NCBI RefSeq assembly: GCF_002158865.1
Contig: NZ_CP021455.1
Location: forward strand, 2,480,001-2,544,000
Source of the DNA: Comamonas serinivorans
GTDB taxonomy: Bacteria; Pseudomonadota; Gammaproteobacteria; Burkholderiales; Burkholderiaceae_C
DNA length: 64,000 nt
Direction of reading: 5' to 3'
Shown here: in pieces, positions 59,732 through 64,000 of the stretch
Position numbering within the stretch: the stretch's first letter is position 1
Layout: the number at the start of each line of letters is the position of its first letter
The notes under the pieces: generated by a model
The model's database searches: none
Seen by the model: the letters and a program-made list of their open reading frames with translations, nothing else
What the model was told of the DNA's origin: nothing
Made by a program: the position numbers and the translations under genes

Positions 59732-60619
59732 ATGCGCCGATTGACAGCCCAGGACTTCCACCCCGAACTGCTCGAACTCTACGACGGCTATGTGCACGGG
59801 CGCCTCAGCCGCCGCGACTTCCTCGACCGGGCGTCGACCTACGCCGTGGGGGGCCTCACCGCCGCGGGCATCCTGGCATCGCTCAGTCCGGACTACGCGT
59901 TGGCCCAGCAGGTCAGCTTCACCGACCCCGACATCGTGGCCGAGTACATCCGCTACCGCTCGCCCAACGGCCACGGCGACGTGCGCGGCTACTTGGTGCG
60001 CCCGGCCAAGGCCAGCGGCAAGCTGGCGGGCGTGGTGGTGGTGCACGAGAACCGCGGCCTCAACCCCTACATCGAAGACGTGGCGCGCCGCGTCGCCAAG
60101 GCTGGCTTCGTGGCCCTGGCCCCCGATGGCCTCAGCTCGCTGGGCGGCTACCCCGGCAACGACGAACAAGGCCGCACGCTGCAGCAGCAGGTCGATCCGC
60201 AGAAGCTGATGAACGACTTCTTTGCCGCCATCGATCACCTCAAAGCCAGCGCGCTCACCACCGGCAAGGTCGGCATCACGGGGTTTTGCTATGGCGGCGG
60301 CGTGTCGAACGCGGCCGCGGTGGCCTACCCCGAGCTTGCCGCGGCCGTGCCCTTCTACGGCCGCCAGGCCAAGCCCGAAGACGTGGCCCGCATCCGGGCG
60401 CCGCTGCTGCTGCACTTCGCCGAGACGGACCCCAACGTCAATGCCACCTGGCCAGCCTACGAAACGGCCCTGAAAGCCGCCGGAAAAACGTACGAAGCGC
60501 ACATCTACCCCGGCACCCACCACGGCTTCCACAACGACTCCACCCCGCGCTACGACCAGGCCGCCGCCACACTGGCCTGGGACCGCACCCTGGCCTGGTT
60601 GCGCCGCTACCTGGCCTGA
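59732..60619 (+). CDS. Tat-exported dienelactone hydrolase family protein
   Basis: This 295-residue alpha/beta hydrolase has a twin-arginine signal (LSRRDFLDRASTYAVGG, residues 22-38) and cleavage near ALAQQ. The catalytic cysteine lies in GITGFCYGGGVSN (Cys186), the acid in HFAETDPNVNATW and the histidine in PGTHHGFHND. These are dienelactone hydrolase motifs, though export suggests a substrate other than the ring-cleavage lactone. AGGAG lies 7 nt before the ATG. Confidence 0.9.
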   Translation: MRRLTAQDFHPELLELYDGYVHGRLSRRDFLDRASTYAVGGLTAAGILASLSPDYALAQQVSFTDPDIVAEYIRYRSPNGHGDVRGYLVRPAKASGKLAGVVVVHENRGLNPYIEDVARRVAKAGFVALAPDGLSSLGGYPGNDEQGRTLQQQVDPQKLMNDFFAAIDHLKASALTTGKVGITGFCYGGGVSNAAAVAYPELAAAVPFYGRQAKPEDVARIRAPLLLHFAETDPNVNATWPAYETALKAAGKTYEAHIYPGTHHGFHNDSTPRYDQAAATLAWDRTLAWLRRYLA

Positions 60620-60939
60620 GCGAGCCGCCGCCGTGCGTTGTGGCAGAACGTGCAGCGCAACGCCTTCGGCAGAGCGAGTCCTGTCGGTTCGCCGTCAGGA
60701 GTGCTCATGAGGGCCCCAGCTGAGGCCGCGAAGTTGGGCACGGCATCACCGGATCCGGCATCACGTCGGCATTTGATCGGGTGACACGCAGCGACCGAAC
60801 TTTGCGCGGGCGCTTCATTGGCGCAGCAGGGCGTCAGGGCCTGACTCCCCACAGAGGGCGCTGCAGGACAAGCGCGGCTGCGCGCCGGTCTTCCCCCGTC
60901 TTGACGCAGGCCTGGGTGTCGGCATTTTCAAGTTTGGTA
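60620..60939. other. Gene-poor stretch
   Basis: No supported gene. An open minus-strand frame with one CTFCH word has no other cytochrome feature. Confidence 0.4.
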
Positions 60940-60991
60940 GCAGTATGCACACCTTCCCGTTGATTGAAAAACGGAAAAGCATGCATACTGC
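60940..60991. repeat. 52-bp dyad element, copy 24
   Basis: Ends GCAGTATG and CATACTGC pair perfectly; inner CCCGTT and AACGG. It lies in the gap before the NTF2/SDR operon. Confidence 0.92.
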
Positions 60992-61149
60992 CAATCACCT
61001 TCCAAAGCCTGCGGGCACATCCTGAGCGAAACGCCGAAACGCCAATGCGCGGAGGCGTCCTGCACCACTGCCCGCCTCGGCAGGCGCGCGTCCCGCCCAC
61101 GGAATCGCCGGGGCGACGCGCGGCAGCTGCCCACCACGCATCGGCGCCG

Positions 61150-61596
61150 CTAAGCCGCGGCGGCGCTGCTCAAGCGCCGCTGCACCCAGCGGGTTGCCGC
61201 CCCCAGCACGGGCAGCTTGGTGAAAATTTCATCCAGGGGATCCCAGAAGTCCCGGTGCACGGCGACCAGGCCCTCGGCATCGAACTGCAGGTAGCTGGTG
61301 CCGCAGATGGTCATGGGCCGACCGGACTGGCGCTGGAACCGCAGCTCCCACAGCAGGAAGGCGTCGTTGCCCTGGGCCACGCCCTGGTGGACGGCGAACC
61401 GCGGTTGGTCGAGTTGTTCAAACATGTGGGCAAACACGCGCTCGATGGGCGCCCGGCCATGCACCTCGTTGAACGGGTCCTTGAACAGGGCGTGCTCGCC
61501 ATACAAGGCCAGCAGCGTGGCCAGGTTGTCGGGCCTCAACACCTCGTAGGCGTGGGCCAGGCGGATCAATCGGGGATCGGAGATGGCACTCCTCAT
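61150..61596 (-). CDS. NTF2/SnoaL-like protein
   Basis: This 148-residue protein has the cone-shaped NTF2-like fold seen in ketosteroid isomerase relatives: RLAHAYEVLRPDNLATLLAL, YGEHALFKDPFNEVHGR, and TICGTSYLQFDAEGLVAVHR. It is the last gene of an operon SDR, DUF3833 and MFS. No catalytic residues can be asserted. Confidence 0.82.
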   Translation of the reverse strand: MRSAISDPRLIRLAHAYEVLRPDNLATLLALYGEHALFKDPFNEVHGRAPIERVFAHMFEQLDQPRFAVHQGVAQGNDAFLLWELRFQRQSGRPMTICGTSYLQFDAEGLVAVHRDFWDPLDEIFTKLPVLGAATRWVQRRLSSAAAA

Positions 61597-61601
61597 CGGT
61601 T

Positions 61602-62393
61602 TCAGACTCCAGTGATGCGGCGGACGGCCGAGAAATACCAGGCGTCGGGCAGGCAGCGCAGCAACCGCACCCAGCGCGTGAAGCGGCGCGGGAAATTCAT
61701 CTCGAAGCGGCCCTGGGCCCAGCCTTGCAGGATGTGGCGGGCCGCCTCGTCGGCCCCGATGAGGGCCGGCATGCGGAAGGGGTTCTGCGCCGTCAGCGGC
61801 GTCTCGACAAACCCCGGGTTGATGATGGACACGCCCAGGCCCAGGCCGTGCAGGTCCAGGTAGAGGTTTTCCGCCAGGTTGTTGAGGGCCGCCTTGGTGG
61901 GACCGTAGGCCAGGGACATGGGCAGGCCGCGGTAGCCGGCCACCGAGCCGACCAGCGCCAGATGGCCTTGGCCAGCGGCCAGCAGCATGGGCAGCACGGC
62001 GTCCAGCAGGTGCAGCGCGCCGCCGTAGTTCACGGCCAGGTGGCGCTGCATTTCGGCCAGGTCGAACTGCGTGGCCCGCAGCGGCTGGTAATGGCCCGCG
62101 CAGTAGAGCACCAGGTCCGGCGCCCGGCCCATATGGGCCTGCACCGCCCGGGCGGCCGCAGCCACGGCGGGGCCATCGGTCACGTCCAATGGCAGGGCCA
62201 GGCAGCCCTCGCGGCCACGCACCACCTCGCGCAGCGCATCCTCATGGCGCGCCGAAACCACCACGCGTGCGCCCTGTGCCTGCAGGGCCTCGGCCGTGGC
62301 GCGCCCGATGCCCGAGGAGGCCCCCAGAACCCACGCCGAGCGGCCCCGCCAATCGACCAACGGCGGGTTCAACCCGCGCGAGCGCAGCGGCAT
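61602..62393 (-). CDS. Short-chain dehydrogenase/reductase
   Basis: This 263-residue NAD(P)-dependent oxidoreductase has the cofactor motif VLGASSGIGRATAEAL near residue 21, LYCAGHYQPL, and the catalytic SVAGYRGLPMSLAYGPTKAA block (Ser, Tyr and Lys). The ATG at 62393 is preferred because AAGGAG lies 8 nt before it; two other starts (62399 and a GTG at 62402) overlap the stop of the preceding gene. The substrate is unknown. Confidence 0.87.
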   Translation of the reverse strand: MPLRSRGLNPPLVDWRGRSAWVLGASSGIGRATAEALQAQGARVVVSARHEDALREVVRGREGCLALPLDVTDGPAVAAAARAVQAHMGRAPDLVLYCAGHYQPLRATQFDLAEMQRHLAVNYGGALHLLDAVLPMLLAAGQGHLALVGSVAGYRGLPMSLAYGPTKAALNNLAENLYLDLHGLGLGVSIINPGFVETPLTAQNPFRMPALIGADEAARHILQGWAQGRFEMNFPRRFTRWVRLLRCLPDAWYFSAVRRITGV

Positions 62394-62398
62394 GGCCA

Positions 62399-62959
62399 TC
62401 ACTCCTTGACGAAGGCCAGCGTGACGTCGCCCAGGTGCAGGCCGAACTTGCTCATGGCCGTGCGGTTGAGCAGGATGCGCTCGTCCATGAGGAACATCCA
62501 GTCGTCCATGTGGACGTTCCAGACCCGGCCGTTCACGGGCAGGGCCAGCACATACCGCCAGCGGATGGCGTTGCCCGCACTCTCGCCCTGCGCCTCGCCC
62601 ACCACGTCATCGGCCCGGCCGCTGTAGCGGCCATCGCCCAGATGCCGGATGTGCCAGACACGCTGCTGCGTGCTGCCATCGCTGTAGACGAAATGCTCGT
62701 CCAGCGTGCCCTCGTTGCCCTGCCAGCTGCCGGTCATGCGCACGGTGAAGCGCTTGACCACCTGGCCCGAGCGGTCGGTGAACATGCCGTGCGCGGTCAA
62801 GGGGCCGTTGAAGTACTGGCGCAGGTCCAGCCGGGGCTGCTCCTGGGCGTAGTCCTGGATCGAGGGGCCGGCGCAGCCCGCCAGCGACAACGCGGCCGTC
62901 ACCCCCAGCGCCGCGCGGCGCAGCAGAGACATGGAACGGGACAAGGACACGGGGCTCAT
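62399..62959 (-). CDS. DUF3833 lipoprotein
   Basis: This 186-residue protein has a signal peptide with the lipobox LAGC (Cys29) and the DUF3833 core: LDLRQYFNGPLTAHGMFTDR, RFTVRMTGSW, LDEHFVYSDG, and RWRYVLALPVNGRVWNVHMDDW with DERILLNRTAMSKFG. The family often sits with SDR, NTF2 and MFS genes in oxidative-stress clusters. The ATG overlaps the MFS stop; GGAGG lies 6 nt before it. Confidence 0.88.
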   Translation of the reverse strand: MSPVSLSRSMSLLRRAALGVTAALSLAGCAGPSIQDYAQEQPRLDLRQYFNGPLTAHGMFTDRSGQVVKRFTVRMTGSWQGNEGTLDEHFVYSDGSTQQRVWHIRHLGDGRYSGRADDVVGEAQGESAGNAIRWRYVLALPVNGRVWNVHMDDWMFLMDERILLNRTAMSKFGLHLGDVTLAFVKE

Positions 62960-64000
62960 GGTTGCCTCCAGGACGAATGCAGGCGCTCGGCGCGCCAAAG
63001 CAGCGCAGCCGCCGCCAGCTTGAACAGGCAAGGCAGGCCGCCATAGGCCCAGGCCAGTGCCTGCAGGCTGGTGGGGTCGCCCGCGCCGCTGCGGTAGCCG
63101 GCGACGGCCAGCAAGGGCAAGGCCAGGCCCGCGGCCAGGGCCAGGTTCAGCTTGCTGGCGCAGGTCCACCAGCCCAGGTAAAGCCCTTCGCCGCGGCCGC
63201 CCTCGCCGGCTTCGTGAATCACGCCCGTGAGCAGCGCGCCCGGCAGGGCCAGGTCCGCCCCCAGGGCCAGCCCGCTGGCCAGGCAGATCACGGCAAACAC
63301 CATGCCGTCGCCCGCGCCCAGCCAGGGCGTGAAGCCGAAGGCCAGCACGCTCGCCAGCATGCCCACCCGCCAGCTCGGCGCCAGGCCCCACCGGGCCACG
63401 GCCTTCACCCACAGCGGCAAGCCCAGCACGGCGGCGCCGAAATAGCACAGCAGCAGCACCGGCTGCAGCTTGGGCATCTGCAGCTGGTCGGCGACGAAGA
63501 AAGGCAACAGGGTGGCGGCGATCGCCGCGGCCACGCCATTGAGCATGAAGACAGCCAGCAGCCGCCGAAAGCCGGCGTTCGACCATGGCGAAACGGTGTT
63601 GGCAGTACCCGGCACCACCGATGTCACGACAATCGCTTTGAGCCGATACAGCCCTGCCAATCCCAGCACCAGGCCCAAGGTCAGCACGGCAGTGGTCGCA
63701 TTCAGGCCCAGCCAGACCGGCAGTGCGCTGGCCAGCAGCACCCCGGCCAGCGCGGCGCCCTCGCGCCATGCGGTCACGCGCGCCCGCCAGCCCGGCTCGC
63801 CGCCCCAACGCGTGCCCCAGGCCTGGTGCACGATGGTGACGAAGCTGTAGGCCAGCGTGCACACCAGCAGGCTGCAGGCCAGCCACCCCAACAGGGCAGC
63901 GTCGCCCTTCGCCGGCGGATGCCACAGCGCGCCAAAGCCCAGCGCCATGATCAGGCTGCCCAGCGCAGCGGCCCCCCAGGCGGGGCGCACACCGCGGCGC
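62956..64000 (-). CDS. MFS transporter, 5' end cut by window edge
   Basis: The visible part is about 345 residues with nine to ten hydrophobic helices and motifs such as TIVHQAWGTRWGGEPGWRAR and LALGADLALPGALLTGVIHE, followed by GRGEGLYLGWWTCASKLNLALAAG, which suit a GPH/MelB-like major-facilitator protein. The frame is open through the edge, so the N-terminus (about 80-100 residues) lies outside. Its TGA overlaps the DUF3833 ATG. Confidence 0.82.
   Translation of the reverse strand, partial: RRGVRPAWGAAALGSLIMALGFGALWHPPAKGDAALLGWLACSLLVCTLAYSFVTIVHQAWGTRWGGEPGWRARVTAWREGAALAGVLLASALPVWLGLNATTAVLTLGLVLGLAGLYRLKAIVVTSVVPGTANTVSPWSNAGFRRLLAVFMLNGVAAAIAATLLPFFVADQLQMPKLQPVLLLCYFGAAVLGLPLWVKAVARWGLAPSWRVGMLASVLAFGFTPWLGAGDGMVFAVICLASGLALGADLALPGALLTGVIHEAGEGGRGEGLYLGWWTCASKLNLALAAGLALPLLAVAGYRSGAGDPTSLQALAWAYGGLPCLFKLAAAALLWRAERLHSSWRQP

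Noticed and set aside
60607..60852. Minus-strand frame with a CTFCH word, as in c-type cytochromes
   Set aside because: A single CxxCH near the end of an unconserved frame without a signal peptide or axial-ligand context is likely chance.

Overview
The window is high-GC DNA from a betaproteobacterium of the order Burkholderiales, most likely the family Comamonadaceae. The grounds are the gene content (dapA-bamC, a Bug-type solute receptor, IPTL-CTERM proteins, SURF1 next to RegB/RegA, hemA-prfA-prmC, a RibB fused to a degenerate GTP cyclohydrolase domain). It is ordinary chromosome: no plasmid, phage, CRISPR or intact transposase genes are visible.

Layout. 0-7.4 kb: class I fumarase, a DUF4132 protein, a TPP riboswitch driving the pyrimidine transporter gene cytX, a 35-residue membrane micro-protein, a YjaB-like acetyltransferase and a frameshifted GFA-family gene. 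7.5-12.5 kb, minus strand: MBL hydrolase, bamC, dapA, an MFS transporter and small membrane proteins. 12.5-19.2 kb: an aldehyde dehydrogenase relic, hemA, prfA, an exported dikinase-like protein and prmC. 19.4-24.4 kb: a class I amidotransferase, ribE, ribB (RibBX type), ribH, nusB and a DUF1963 protein. 24.5-28.7 kb: an aminotransferase, then ybgC-tolQ-tolR-tolA without tolB/pal. 29-36 kb, minus strand: a broken P-loop gene, PBP1A, a DUF924 protein and a paired acyl-CoA dehydrogenase. 36.5-47 kb: guaC, two convergent IPTL-CTERM surface proteins, tRNA-Ser(GGA), a flavin monooxygenase with a Bug receptor, a GlcD-type FAD dehydrogenase and an RcnB-like protein. 47-57 kb: a PP2C phosphatase and Ser/Thr kinase divergent from yicC, a YdcF protein, sodB, xseA, exbB-exbD-lpxK and a Trm112 protein. 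56.7-64 kb: SURF1, regB-regA, a Tat-exported dienelactone hydrolase, and an NTF2/SDR/DUF3833/MFS operon cut by the window edge.

The most unusual signal is not a gene. A 52-bp bipartite dyad recurs about 24 times (22 convincing copies), roughly once per 2.5 kb. Each copy has outer half-sites near GSRGTATG and CATACYSC and inner half-sites near CGWT and AWCG at invariant spacing. The three spacers (10, 8 and 10 nt between the motif blocks) show no evident conservation. Nearly all copies lie at gene boundaries, often within 12 nt after a stop codon. Two lie inside coding sequence (lpxK and xseA), where they are translated. The only long gap in their distribution, 36.4-44.2 kb, coincides with the region that looks most recently acquired. 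Exact length with free spacers suggests a constrained DNA-binding site or structured 3'-UTR element rather than a recently copied repeat. I do not recognise it as a described family.

Other points of interest are an exported protein with a glucan-water-dikinase-like domain order lodged between prfA and prmC, three genes whose -10 box sits 6-8 nt before the ATG (leaderless candidates), a chain of ATGA-coupled micro-ORFs after an MFS gene, and two single-frameshift pseudogenes.
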